Below are positions 31,010 through 42,337 of a stretch of DNA of 64,000 nucleotides, in pieces. Position 1 is the first letter of the stretch. Each line of letters starts with the position of its first letter. The DNA comes from Morinoia aosen (Eukaryota; Arthropoda; Malacostraca; Amphipoda; Talitridae): NCBI GenBank assembly GCA_030386875.1, contig CM059573.1, positions 34,265,891 to 34,329,890 of the forward strand, written 5' to 3'. The position numbers were made by a program, and so were the translations under genes. The notes beneath the pieces are model-generated. The model was not told the DNA's origin. It saw only the letters and a list, made by a program, of their open reading frames with translations, and did no database searches.

Positions 31010-31395
31010 CGTTCACTGCTGCTCTCCTTCGTCGTTGCTTATAATTGCTGCTGTCCTGGGCTGATGTCTCGCCAACGCGCTGCAGCGGTACCTTCCACCG
31101 CTCCCTCTTCGTGCTGCCGGCATTACAACTCGTATTCGCTGCTGCCCTGGTGCCTGGAATTTCTTAAGAGTTTCGTTCAGCCCAGGATTCCTTGAAGCGT
31201 TGGTGAGCCAATTCACTGTAGTTTTGTGCGCTGATCTTCGCATCGTTGGTGAACGAACTTGACTGTAGATACTCGCAACGTCAGCAATTGCGTGGCTCCA
31301 AAGCTTGACGCTGAAGTTGCCTGTGAGTTCGACCCCGATGCAAAGATATTTGAATGCTCTCGGTTGAATCTCCGACGTGTTTACACATGACGATC
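31010..31395 (-). pseudogene. LINE-type reverse transcriptase thumb fragment
   Basis: On the minus strand from about 31395 the translation gives FKYLCIGVELTG, the FKYLG-type motif found after the RT palm in many non-LTR retrotransposons. About 80 residues with Ser/Arg-rich character follow, down to about 31013. The upstream palm and catalytic box are absent. It is GC-richer than its surroundings, consistent with a retroelement remnant. A weak match to a short motif is the only evidence. Confidence 0.35.
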
Positions 31396-33545
31396 ACCGG
31401 TGCGAGGCTGGTTTACTTCGATCAGGTTTTTTTTGTGAGACGGTGCTTCAACGGTTGCCGACGTCCAACGTTGTCTCTTGTATTTCTAATTGTTAACTTT
31501 ACTCCAACCTTCAGATTGCAGTTTGGTAGAAGGCAAGCCGGCGCTAGCCGACCTGCTGTGTAGTGCACCCTCAGACCTCGTGCGCTGTGCTCTCTCGTGC
31601 GTTCAAAAATCCCTTCTCTAGGCTTCATCTACCCTCCTTATAAGCGTTTCGCTTCCTTGCTTCGAGATTGATCCAGATCATTCCATTGTACAGAGGCAGC
31701 ATCTGCATCCTGATTGGCGGAATCCATGTTTGTTCTGACGTCTGGGACTCCCATTGGTGTGTGCTCAGACACACCTTCTCGCGTGATCGCTAGGCAAGCG
31801 TTCATTGGTGCAGCACAATTGGTTCTCTGCTAACGCCTTCCCCTTTCTCCTCGAAGCAGCCCCGCTTGGCGCGCCGCCGCCTGCGTCACCGGCCTAACCG
31901 TCAAATTCCAATCCTTGCCGCCAACAATGTAACATCTCTCACAAAATAAAGTACAGCATCTTTGAACCATATATTGCCTATCCTGAATTGATTCCTAACA
32001 ATACCAGTGATAACGGTTTTTGACTTTTCCTAAAGTGAAGTATTTTCCCAAAGAACATTTTACGAGCCTGTTTCCCAAAAAAAAATATTTTACGAGAGTA
32101 TTTCTCAATAATTCCCAAAAACATTTTATGAGAGTAGTATTTCCTCACAATAGTTCATTTACGAAGTTTTACGAATACGCTTTGTTTTGCGATGATACAA
32201 TTCGCGATGTCGAAATATGATAGGATTGCTATAAAATTACTCTCAAGAACACCAGCACAGTAGATGCGGAATTTTTGACGTCGAAAACTACTCGCTTTGC
32301 ATGTTTGAACTCATACTTCGAAGTAAGGTCGATGATGCTGACACTTTAAAGTAAAACACTAGGTTGAACTTTTGATTTGTAACGTGATGAAGAGGAGACA
32401 ACATATAATACGTCATCAAGAAGAAATAAAGCTAAACTGAAATCAGCACCTCGAACGAATGAGCATCGTTTCTGGTCAAAAACGCATCAAGAGCAATATT
32501 TACGCCTTTACGCCACATCTGATTTGCGATTTATGTCACTTTATATTACTTCAACTTGATCATTTTGGTACAATTATTATAAGAAGCTGAAAATTTAAGT
32601 CTCAAATACTAAACCTCATTACTATATTGCAATTCAAAGTGGCCATACCGGTGAAAATGTGTCTTAAATTCATGGACCTACAAGCAGCGAAAATAAAATG
32701 GGTAACCATCATTTTTTCTCTTCTGCCAAACTCGTTAGAATTGAAATAATACTAGCATAAGGTGAATCACAAATTTTAAACACATTTCTTTATAAAGTTC
32801 CATGTGAAACCAGTATAAACACTTGAAAAGGATGATTTACTAGTCATGACTGAAAGTTATGCGAATCTAAAAGCGAAAGAACCGAGTTAGAGTATTGAGT
32901 TCCAAGTCCAAATAAATTTATATTACCTCTAAGAACACTGTAGACCTATAAAAAATTCGCATCACAGCCTCAATCGGCAAAAAATTGGGTAAAACTTTGA
33001 ACTTTACCACTCACTCGAAATATATCGCATCAAACTCGATAAACATTGAAACATAAGCGTCTTGATGTTCAACATCCTTATAGAGCCTTCACAACTCAAG
33101 CAAGCTTAGGGCGCCTCAACGCAGTCACCCATGATCTCGATGTGGAGACTTCAACGCAAACCAAAGAATAATCCATGTCATTAATCTGCGGAGATTGAAA
33201 TACATTTTCACTGGCACATTTCGCGTCCAGTTTAGATACATTTCGACGATTTTTCCATTTTCCTCAAAAACTTAAGAACCTATGACTTTTAGACAGGTAT
33301 CATTAGAAAGATGTCCTCGAGACGCATCAGTACAGAGTATTTCAAAGCCCTCAAGGGTAAAGCAGGGGGCGTGAGAGGGGTAAGAAAAGTCAAAATTACG
33401 TGGAAAACATGTTTTTTTTCGCATATGCATAAAACGATTCATGCGATCGCTCCATAAAATCTTTGTCGTATGTACCATAAAACAACGAGCAAAACATCAT
33501 AAATAACTTTTCCTGTCCAACGTACCGTTCTACCATGTTTTTTGT
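31396..33545. other. No recognisable gene; GC-rich first part
   Basis: 31396-31920 is GC-rich, with short frames only and a cctccttataag word near 31635. It may be a 5' region of a decayed retroelement. 31930-33545 is AT-rich with nothing recognised. Confidence 0.45.
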
Positions 33546-33549
33546 TTAA

Positions 33550-34044
33550 GTGAGTTTTCAGACAAAAATGAGTATTTTTAAATCACTCATTTTGAGAAAA
33601 CTATCGCACTCGTCGCTTCATAAATTTGATAGATTTGAGAAAAAAGTACAATCTACATTCTATCAAATTCTGGAAGGCGAACGCCATTCGAAAACGCCGC
33701 AAATGGCAGCCAAAGTCACACTTGAAAAACGCCCGGTTTTTTACCAAAAGTTTTTCATTCATTTGAACATTTCCCCGAATACTTATCGACGTACCGACAA
33801 CACCGTCTTAAAGCCCGAAATTTTCTCTATCACTTCCGACCAATTGAGCTCCTCCGATGGCGCAATGAAGAATTACTTCCCGTTTGAAATGACCCTATTT
33901 TGGTCGTTTTTTGACCTCTGGGGGGTCTCCTATGGGGTCTTGGGGACTGGAAAGGGGTCCGTATGTCTTAGAGTTTTGCGCTTTACACGCTCACCAAGTT
34001 TGAGCGCGCTGGCACGACGGGAAGTGTGGATTGTCAGCTGTTAG
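33550..34044 (+). other. Unidentified 164-codon open frame inside the PIF-like insert
   Basis: The longest frame of the 7.5-kb insert. It is basic at the start and hydrophobic near residues 110-135. I recognise no transposase DDE motif, signal peptide or zinc motif. Base composition shifts within it (AT-rich then GC-rich), as across a repeat junction, so chance openness is as likely as a gene. Confidence 0.2.
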
Positions 34045-34232
34045 GGGTGTTTTTGCTATAAACTCGATGCTCCACCTTTCGGCGACAAGCATTTCCGATC
34101 ACTGTACAACTTTTTATCTTTTCACGGGTACTATTTTTAGTCTCTTCTCGCAACCTTCCACCAAAAAAGTTCGCCCGCCGCAAGTAATAATTATCGTGTA
34201 TCGCATGTTTTGGAGATAAATATCTTATCCCT

Positions 34233-34439
34233 CTAGTGTGAACTCCGCCTAAGAACCACCGGCGTCACGCAGGCCTGACAGATGAAAGATGTCCTCGTAA
34301 GCTCCAGGCGCAGCAGGTGGTAGGCTGGAAGGCCAGAGCAGTCCAGATGAGTAAAACCGCCGCACTCGCAACGTTTTAGAGCAGCGCCACTCACAGCTTC
34401 CCACAGCCACAGGTCACCGCCGCAGGGACCAGCCGGCAC
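34233..34439 (-). pseudogene. PHD-like zinc-finger fragment of a LINE ORF1
   Basis: The minus-strand frame shows C-x-C-G-G-F-T-H-L-D-C, a Leu-rich spacer and FICQAC, the second half of a PHD finger (Cys/Cys, His/Cys, Cys/Cys). Such fingers occur in ORF1 of several LINE clades and in chromatin readers. The frame runs into the right end of the PIF-like insert at 34249, after which ORF1-like sequence resumes at 26769. A one-base shift separates the two frames at the junction. Confidence 0.55.
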
Positions 34440-34699
34440 TCACGGTCATTATTGCCTTGTTTAGTTCATCACCCGATTTAGTTATTGCACTGTTTAGTTT
34501 GTTTTATTGCGCAGTTTATATTCGCTCATTTACCGAATTTAGATTTACATTCAAACAAGCAAAGCAACATGCAGTTTATGGTCCAAGCACAAAAACGGGA
34601 CCAGCTTTTACGCATCGACAATGCTTAAACGATCAGTGAACGTGGTAAAGGATACACGTAAAATTTCCGCCAGCTCACGCACGCACACGCTCACGCACG

Positions 34700-34830
34700 C
34701 ACCGATCTGATCTCCTCACTCTCACTAACTAATACCAATCTGATCTTCATACTATGACTAACACCGATCCGATATCCTCACTCGCACTAATTAACACCAA
34801 TCTGATCTTTACAATCTCACTTACACCTGT
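34700..34830 (+). repeat. Short tandem repeat of aacaccgatctgatctcc type
   Basis: About three diverged units of 45-50 bp with aacaccgat/ctgatct and ctcact/actaa. The same gatctgatctcc words occur at 22310-22410, at the 3' end of the minus-strand LINE, so the motif flanks the LINE on both sides. Confidence 0.65.
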
Positions 34831-35211
34831 AAGATCTGCCTAATCTGTTTGGTGATTATTTGTGATCAGGAGTGAGCGGAACACTTCAGTAGGGTGCAAC
34901 TAAGCAATCTCAAATGCCTGATTACATGTATTCGGTTCACCAAAAAGTTCGTTCGTTTTTTTTAATTTAATCTTTCCGACTTTCTAAAGATAGTTTTATA
35001 TTCTTATTTCCTAAATTCTGTGTTCGGTACAACGAGCACCTTTCCGTCAGCGAGCAATAAGCCTACAAGTAGATAAATTCCAACATTTTTGCTTGCTTTC
35101 AAGCCCATGAAATGGTGGACTAAGTTGAGCACTACCGATATCTAATGCTTTTTCACTTCGGAAAGGAAAGAAAACAACAGTTAGTTACACAAATATATGC
35201 CATGTGTATGG

Positions 35212-35638
35212 GTAGTTTCTGTTGCTTTCCTTCTTTTTTTAACGTAAAAAATCATTAGAAGTACATTGCTATGCTAGAAAGGCTTCCCTCATTACTGAAA
35301 GGGCTCGGATGTGCGGTGCAAACTAAGTGTTTCAGCAAGATAACGCCGCCATTCACACCTCTCGTCTAGCATAGGAGTACTTTGCTTCTAACAACATCGA
35401 ATAATTGAACCACCCAGCATGTTCTTCGAACCTCAACCCGATAGAGAATCTCTGGAAATGGATGGCAAAGGAAGTCTTCAAGGCTGGCCCCCAATTTAAC
35501 ACTATAAAGGTCCTTTCTGATGCTATTTTCAAGACTTGGGATGAGATCCCTCCTCAATTCTTAGAAAGCTTGGTTACAAGTATGCCGAAGCGAGTTTTTG
35601 GAGTAATTCGTAAAAATAGAGGTCACACTAAATATTAG
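35212..35638 (+). pseudogene. Tc1/mariner transposase, C-terminal remnant
   Basis: Tc1 transposases cut and paste DNA with a DD(34)E triad. Visible in one frame are a KYIAML word near 35252, FQQDNAAIHTS near 35333 (second catalytic Asp), SSNLNPIENLW near 35433 (catalytic Glu), and LVTSMPKRVFGVIRKN-like and GHTKY-like ends near 35572-35635. Two in-frame stops fall between the DNA and PIEN motifs (near 35370 and 35403). The N-terminal DNA-binding half and first Asp are not recognised upstream. The frame ends at TAG 35636-35638. Dead copy. Confidence 0.85.
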
Positions 35639-35808
35639 CCTTGTGTACTTAAAAATAAGTTATCAAATGATATACCTTGATTTCTACGAGGTGGTCATAT
35701 AATATTGACCAGCGAAATTCCTACTGTATTTTATTACGTTCCTGTAAAAATCATTAAAACTGCTGAAAACTACGTATAGAAACTGAAAAAAACTAGAAAC
35801 TACGTAGA

Positions 35809-36230
35809 GTGAGGGGGGTGGGCAAGAATCCCTTCAGTCTTTCCCAGTCTTGGCCCGAACACTCTTCGGTGCGCATCCATAGCGAACAGTGGGACTCCAG
35901 TGTGCAAAACAGTAATTTCAGCATTTTAGCTTCAGCTAGCCATCAGAGTGATTTAAGAATTTTAGAGTCTTTATACATTTTTCAACTTGAGCCGCCTCTT
36001 AATGAAACTTATAGAGCCCACCCTTTGTACATAGTTTCCTCTTGATTTTCATAGTAGCATTTCTTTAATTCTGTGTTTATTTCCCGTATAATTTTGTCTA
36101 TTCATCTCTGTTTTGTTCATTTCAGACAACTTGTACTGATGATGAGCCTGGTGCTCGAAACATTGTTTTTTTCAATATCTGACGGCAATAAATAATTTAA
36201 TAATGCTGACTTTGAGCGTAGCAACCTTGG
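35809..36230 (+). pseudogene. Penelope-like retroelement 3' end
   Basis: The frame to TGA 36043-36045 ends with SDLRILESLYIFQLEPPLNE and a PLYIV-like tail, the C-terminal signature of Penelope GIY-YIG endonuclease proteins. The reverse transcriptase and GIY-YIG core are not present upstream, so this is a 5'-truncated insertion. The 3' UTR carries the family-typical stretch ctgatgatgagcctggtgct then cgaaac (36136-36161), followed by an A/T-rich tail. Confidence 0.7.
36136..36180 (+). ncRNA. Hammerhead-like ribozyme motif of the Penelope element
   Basis: Core ctgatga (36136-36142) and gaaa (36157-36160) flank a 4-bp stem gagc/gctc with a ctggt loop. After gaaa, cattg...caat could form stem III and atc could be the NUH cleavage triplet. 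One extra T precedes stem II and stem I is weak, so this copy may be inactive. Hammerhead motifs are known in Penelope elements. Confidence 0.4.
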
Positions 36231-37067
36231 TGTTTTTATTTATGATTCGTTTGCGTAAGAACGCAGTTCCTGATGTTCTTCAATGAATTTTGAATGAGAT
36301 AGCTTTTGAAAATACTCTATTTTTTCACCCATTTTCCCCATTATCTCAATAATTAATTCGAAAATGGAAAAAAGTCTGGGATACGCACCTAAATCCCTTT
36401 AAAAAATACATACATATGCCAAATTTCATAGAGCTAGTTCCCATACAACAAACGTGAGATCCCTTTTTTGATACTGGGTAGACGTTCCCCTTAATTTGCA
36501 TTAGGTATTTTCTTCAATTTTCCTTTCTTTTCAACATGTCCACTTTAGAACGCACGATTTCAATTCTGTAATTCAATTTCAGAAAATTGAAAGGAATTAT
36601 TAGTTCCTCCCTCAATCAAGGAAGCAAAGCAGAACATACCTTAATTTTTGGCAATATTTTTTAGTGCGACAGATGTTTTCGATTCCTGCAGCCCAAATTT
36701 TAAATGTTGTCTTCAGTAATATTTGCCCAGTCCACTTTCTAATTTTTTATCAAAGCTTCTACGTTTGTCAAATTTCTCACACAAAGCACACAAATGTTGC
36801 CATATAGCGGGTCGTCACAATTAAGAAAGTGAGAAATTTCATTATAATCAAATAGATTTCAATGATTCGATATCGCGATAACGAAGCATTTATGGGCATT
36901 TCGTTGTTCATGGAAATGTGTTTGTTTTGGGTTTCAATATATAATGTCAAAGTTTGTACCAAGAGTAAGAGAACACCCTGTTTATGTGACGTGTGAGGAA
37001 ATATAATAAGCCCTAAGAAGACCTCTCGGTATTAACGTTTCTCACTTCGAACGCGGTTTTCTTTCAT
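36231..37067. other. No recognisable gene
   Basis: AT-rich. Only frames of about 60 codons, without motifs. Confidence 0.5.
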
Positions 37068-38117
37068 GGGGATCTACTACCCTGGACTCGACCTCTTCGT
37101 TCAAACTTCCCTGTATACATTTCTATTGTACCGATGGGAACGAAAATTTACAGGCGGATGCAAAATTGAATTGCGAACGCATTTGCTTCTATAAATTTTT
37201 TTGATTTTCGCAAAAAAAAAATTATTTCGCGATTATTCAAAAGATATATATAGTTGCGCTAAACCCTACTCCCTCTATAATTTTCAACGTAGAATTATGA
37301 TTTTGATCTCATTTGACGCGGAAGAACTGTACCAAGACCGTAACGTAGGATTTTTTTTTAATTTCGGCTTAGAAAAAATGTATGGTTACATATGTCAAAA
37401 AAGTGTATTAAAGAGACAAATTCAATATACTTTTTTTAATCTCAGATTACAGGATTCTATTGTAACTAGGTAAATAAAAATGAATACCGATATGTAAAAT
37501 TAAATTCTAAACACATTTGATTTAATGAAAAAATTCGAAATTTGCGATAGAAAAGAAGTGATTGGGCGAACACATTTATATATACATTTATATATATATT
37601 TTCTGCGCAAAACCACATCCCTTCTACAATTTTCAACGTAGAAGCGTGATTTTGGTTGCATTTGATGCAGTTTGACAGTGGGAACAGCGTAGCAAAGCAA
37701 AATTCTATTTGAATTCTATATTAAATTTTTATTGGGGAAAAACTGAACAAAAGTTCTATTTCTTTTCAAATGTTGTATATGTGTACTTATAACTTTTTTT
37801 CTCGGTCGAAAATCAAACAAATCATACGTTACTGTCTTGGTACAGTCCTTTCGCGTCGAATGAGATCAAAATCACGCTTCTAGGTTGAAAATTATAGAGT
37901 GAGTAGGGTTTTGCGCAAGGATTTATATTTTCTTAATAATCGCGAAATAAATTATTTATTTATGCGAAAATCAGAAAATTTTATGATGCAAATGTGATTG
38001 GCATTCAATTTTAGACATCTGTATGCATTCTTGTTCACCTAGTTGCGATAGAAATTGGAAAAAAAATACATTTGTAAAATTTGGTAGTCAAAGGGTAGTC
38101 CAGGGTAGTAGATCCCC
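37068..38117. mobile_element. 1050-bp foldback DNA element, copy A
   Basis: The ends are GGGGATCTACTACCCTGGAC and its inverse. The inner arms repeat each other inverted over several hundred bases: tctataattttcaac...ta, tttgacgcg/cgcgtcgaatgagatc and gcgcaaaacc/gcgctaaaccctac blocks appear on both sides, and related units recur at the centre near 37600-37680. The right flank reads TTAA and the left is TCAT, so a piggyBac-type TTAA target is possible but not shown. No ORF fits a transposase. Confidence 0.8.
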
Positions 38118-38364
38118 TTAAACAAAGCAGTCCGGCAGTGAGAGAGATATCGGCAGTAAGCGCCGTTATGCTCCTGTTATTATGTTAATTTACCTTTCTT
38201 CCACTTACATTTTTGTTTAAGAGGTGCCGTTATTATTTCTTTTTTGATTAATCTACGTAATTCATGTTCGTGCTTCTCACCAGTCCAGTGATTAATTCTA
38301 GTAAAGCCCGTTAGTGGGCTTTCAAGGTTTTGCCTTGATAGCGTATTAACCTTAACCTTAAACC

Positions 38365-40790
38365 CAATGGTTCTCAACCTGTGGGTCGCGACCTCGTTTG
38401 GAGTCGCGACACCAATGCCATAGGGTCGCTAATCGATTTCAACCCGAACGTGAATATTATATAAAGCACGGTAAAAAAGGAGACAGTTAAATGAATAAAA
38501 TTACAAAATTAAATTAAGACAGTTATATAAATTCACACTATGAAACTAAATGTAGCAGTTTCTGAAGTCACTCAACACAACGTCTGAGACAGTTTTAAAC
38601 ATGTTTCATTGCTGTTTTGTTTTGGTTGCACCACCGCTGTCGCTCCTCCGATCAGTGTTGTTTTCGCACTTTCAGTGGCACGTTGTTAGCTTTATTCGAG
38701 TGATTGTTAACCCTTTAAAAATGAGTGTAAGAAAGAGAAAATTCAGCGATGATTTCTTGAAGTGGGGATTCACTGACATAGTTAATGCAAGTGTGGAAAG
38801 ACCACAGTGTGTAGTATGTTTGGAAGTTCTTGCCCATGAGTGTATGAAATCTGCTAGGCTTCGAAGACATCTCGAAACTAATCACCCTGCTCTGAAAGAT
38901 AAAAGTATTGATTTTTTAAAACAAAAGTTGATGGCGTAAAAGTCGCCAGCTTGATAGCAGTGGATTATTTCAAACAAAAATTTAGAGTCCATTGAAGCTT
39001 CATACACGGTTGCAATAGAAATGGCATAAGCTAAATAACCACACACAAGAGCTGAGAATCTTATTTTTCCAAGCACCAAAGATATTGTGCGTCTCATTAT
39101 CGGTCCTGAAGCAGTGAATAAATTATGGCCTCTGTCCGTGTCAAAAAATACGGTAAAATACGGTAAAAATACGATAAAATACGGTAAACAGAAATGTACG
39201 AGGATATTTTATGGCATACTATTCAAGAATTAAAAGGAACTCCTAGTGGGTTGTTCAGCATACAGCCTGATGAAACTCCTGATGTGACAAACTTTGCACA
39301 ACTTCTTGTGTATGTTCGTCATTATGAAAACAAAAAAATAAAGGAACATTTCTTTTTTCTTAAACCCCTGCGAACGTCAACTGCTGTTGCTTACATTTTT
39401 TATTCAATTGATGATTTCTTCAGAGAACATTCAACCGAATGGGAGAGGTTGTGCGGAGTTTGTGCTGAGAAGGGACACGCGCAATGCTCGGTTGTAAGTC
39501 TGGCTTCCAATCGTTAGTTAAAAATGTGAGTCTAGAAGTAATTGGGACTCACATCATGATTCATCGACAAGTTTAGCTACCAAGACGTTGCCTGAACCAT
39601 TCAAAAAAGTGCTTAACCGAGTCATTGAAGCCGTAAATGTCGTTGAGTCATTGAAGCCGTAAAAGTCCACAAGCAACACGGATCTTCAGAGTTTTATGTG
39701 AAGATTTGGGTTCAACCCATGAAGTAATATTGTTTCACATAGAGGTGAGGTGGCTCTCGAAAGGAAAGGTGTTGAAGAGATTTTTTGAATTCAGAGGCGA
39801 GTTGCAAATATTTCTTCGTTCTCAAAATTCAGGCGAATATGAATCATTCTTTACGGATGAATTTACGTTGTGCGAATTGACATACATGGTCGATATTTTT
39901 TATATACTTAATTGTATTAATACAGGATTACAGGGTAAAGAGAGTACGATAATATCTTTGTCAGAAAATTTATCGTCTATCAAAATGAAATTGGAACTCT
40001 GGATCAACCAAATAAATCAAAAGATATAATGCAAGTTCCAAGCACTTGCCCAACTTGTTTAAGAAGCGGTAAATGAAATTGACATCGAAGACTTGTACCC
40101 AGTCCAAATCCAAATCTTCCAAATGTTCCAAATCTTTCTCCCTTACAATGAACCCTTTCTAAGCCAGTGTATCTGACGTCCCCGAATCAGTAAGAGAATA
40201 GTTCATCGACCTAAAAAAACAGCTTTGAAGCTAAATCATGGTTTGGTGAACTGCAATTACAATAATTTTAGGCCAAAAATTTCCAAATGTTCCCGGTTAT
40301 ATCAGAAATCCCAATAAGGAATTTATCGCCGTTCCTAACAACTTACTTATGTGAAACAGCATTCTCCCAACTTCTCATCCTTAAAAACAAGTACCGAAAT
40401 TAATTAGATGGGGAACACGACTTGAGGTGGGTCAAATCGACAACGGAGCACAGGATAAAATTGCTAGCTAAAAAACTACAATACCAGCCATCTCATTTTA
40501 AGGTCAGTTCATAAACATACTTTACATAACGGTATGAAATTTGTTGGTTTGAAAAATTTGGAATTGATTTGCAATTAATTAAAGTTTCATACAAGCTTTG
40601 AAATTTTTCTTTTGAATGAATTTTAGATTAATCATATATATATACGAAATGTACAGTTATTTCAATAATAAATCGCAATGGCAGTTTGCTATAGAAAAAA
40701 AATGTGTATGAGATATTTTAAAGATTGGGGTCGCTTCCTGGCTGCTTGTTCTGAAATGGGTCGCTTTATTTGAAAGGTTGGGAACCACTG
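38365..40790 (+). mobile_element. Complete but dead hAT transposon (Charlie-type ends), 2426 bp
   Basis: The left end CAATGGTTCTCAACCTGTGG and the inverse of the right end, CAGTGGTTCCCAACCTTTCA, form the typical hAT terminal repeat. Flanking 8-mers are CTTAAACC (38357-38364) and CTTTAACC (40791-40798), a 7/8 duplication. The element landed in ccttaac-rich repeat sequence. The transposase inside is broken. Confidence 0.9.
38721..40500 (+). pseudogene. hAT transposase (ZBED5/FAM200-like) with BED zinc finger, multiply disrupted
   Basis: The ATG at 38721 starts a basic RKRKFSDDF segment and a BED finger, CVVC...H-x4-H (about 38805-38885), which would bind the element ends. TAA 38937-38939 ends this frame. 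Later pieces include a GLFSIQPDETPDVTN block near 39253 (first catalytic Asp), a VCAEKGHA stretch near 39455 where relatives have a CTDGA-like acidic motif, an HIEVRWLSKGKVLKRFFE block near 39737, and a C-terminal dimerisation remnant near 40355-40500 (FSQL-I-KNKYRN, then LDGEHDLRW after a stop). A run of aaaatacggt units at about 39147-39188 disrupts the N-terminal third. At least five frameshifts or stops. Domesticated relatives exist in vertebrates; this copy is dead. Confidence 0.85.
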
Positions 40791-40794
40791 CTTT

Positions 40795-40912
40795 AACCTT
40801 AACGTGCCCAAGGGCCAATTAACCTTAAATCTTGACGTACCCAAGGGCCTATTAACCTTAAATCTTAACGTGCCCAAAGGCCTATTAACCTTAACCGCAC
40901 CTTAAGGCCATT
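40795..40912 (+). repeat. 33-bp tandem repeat, about 3.5 units
   Basis: The unit is ttaaatcttaacgtgcccaa then gggcctattaacc. Short ttaacc words also precede the hAT element on its left, so the hAT probably inserted into this array. Minus-strand frames at 40689-41068 are partly made of it. Confidence 0.85.
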
Positions 40913-41068
40913 CAACTGTTTGAGTAGATTAGGGTTATTCGTAACCTTAATTGCATGCCTACGCTGGACTGGCACCTCATACTGATTTCCTCCTAAAACT
41001 CTATAAGCCGTAGGGATCTTCTTCGGTTTAAAATAAAATGAGTAGGTGACGAAAATTACCACATACAC

Positions 41069-41950
41069 GAAATTGATAATTGATGATGAGTGATCTATTC
41101 CCTGATTTCCACGAAATAAATTTTTTTACTCTTCTTTTGGAAGAATCAACCTTCAATTCAATCTTCTGCTGCCTGTGCTGCACCAGCGTGTGTTGGTAGA
41201 TTTTTTTTAAATGTCTTCACCTGGTTTAAAAAAGAGCAAGGAAGAATAAAGTCTAATCCTTCGTTTCGTTTCTCGGTAAGAGTTAATGTTCGAAATCCAG
41301 ACTAAAATCTTTGGTCATCTTTCAATATTAAATAAACATAATTCTTTGGTAGATCTTTAATCAAGTGATAATTTTCTCTTACAGTTGTGTTGGTGCGTTT
41401 GCGCTCGCAAGTTATTTGTTCTCGTTTCTCACTCCTGTTGACTTGGGGAACTGCGACGCTACGTATAGCCGGAGATTACTTCTAAATAAACTGATTGACT
41501 ATGTGAGCCATTCTTAACTTTTTCCAACAGATGTTGTATGCTCATATTGAGTTTAAATTGCTTTAAAAATACTTTGAAAACCGGGGATCGCTGTTAAAAT
41601 CTCAGGATCCGGGGATCGGAAGTTCGGGATCGCTTTAATTTTTGGGCGGCGGGATCGGAACAGCGTTTCGGAATTAACCATTTACCGGGATCGGTCTAAT
41701 ATTTTAAGGATCGATGTCCACAACGGAGTATATTGATATTTCGTTGTTGATATTTCGATATTGAATTGAGACCTCACTGTGCGGGCCGCCGCGGTTCCTG
41801 GGAACTCCTGACAACACTTCGTGCCCATCTCGTTTTCCTTTGTTCCACCATAACGAAAACATTTCCACTACAAAGTGGAAATGTTTACGAAAGCGACAGC
41901 GAAGCCCCAGAGGGATAGTCTGCAGCGAAAGGGTTAACTAATATCTTTCC
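41069..41950. other. No recognisable gene; gggatcg-rich patch and a hairpin
   Basis: 41583-41710 contains about six ggatcg words. At 41858-41885 there is a perfect 12-bp hairpin, aacatttccact / agtggaaatgtt, with loop acaa. No ORF or known family. Confidence 0.5.
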
Positions 41951-41951
41951 C

Positions 41952-42290
41952 CTCTGGGGGATACAACTAGTGTATCTATGAGAATTAACTCTCCCATGGG
42001 GAAACTGTGTGAGAGCCCGAGCTGACAGTTACGAAGGCCTTTTTTTTTTTGTTGGAATAGAAAGTTCTTGTTATGTTAAGGACCACCAGTTTTCAGTTCA
42101 CTACTGTCCTGTTTTTCTGAACCTACTACTGTCTTTTTCAACTTTTATCTTGTTTCATGAACTTCTTTCTCGACTTACTGTTGCCATGTCACTTCTGCGT
42201 AGATTCCGCTTTCCCTTATCTCCATACTAAATGGTGCCTCCAGCCTTCCTCTCATCGAAACGCTATTTTTAGCTGTTGGGGAGTTTTAAA
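41952..42290 (+). repeat. Rep-A dispersed repeat, copy 2
   Basis: Starts cccctctgggggatacaact and contains ctcccatgggga, gcccgagct, a T-run, gtcctgtttttc, gtttcatgaacttctttct and ccatactaaatggtgcc. Directly followed by copy 3 in the same orientation. Confidence 0.85.
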
Positions 42291-42337
42291 CTAACATGTT
42301 ATCTAACTAATATCTTATGTAGCATTCCGTTATAGTA

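Larger units (their letters stand above)
26773..34249. mobile_element. Candidate 7.5-kb PIF/Harbinger-like element (inverted ends, TAA duplication)
   Basis: The left end GGCGGCGTTCACACCAGCGA at 26773 and the reverse complement of the right end at 34249 (GGCGGAGTTCACACTAGAGG) agree at 22 of 26 positions including the following GATAAG. TAA flanks both ends (26770-26772 and 34250-34252), the 3-bp TWA duplication of PIF/Harbinger. Minus-strand LINE ORF1 sequence lies on both sides, which supports one insertion. No transposase or Myb-like ORF is seen. The inside holds other repeats, so it would be non-autonomous or a compound of nested insertions. Confidence 0.5.
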
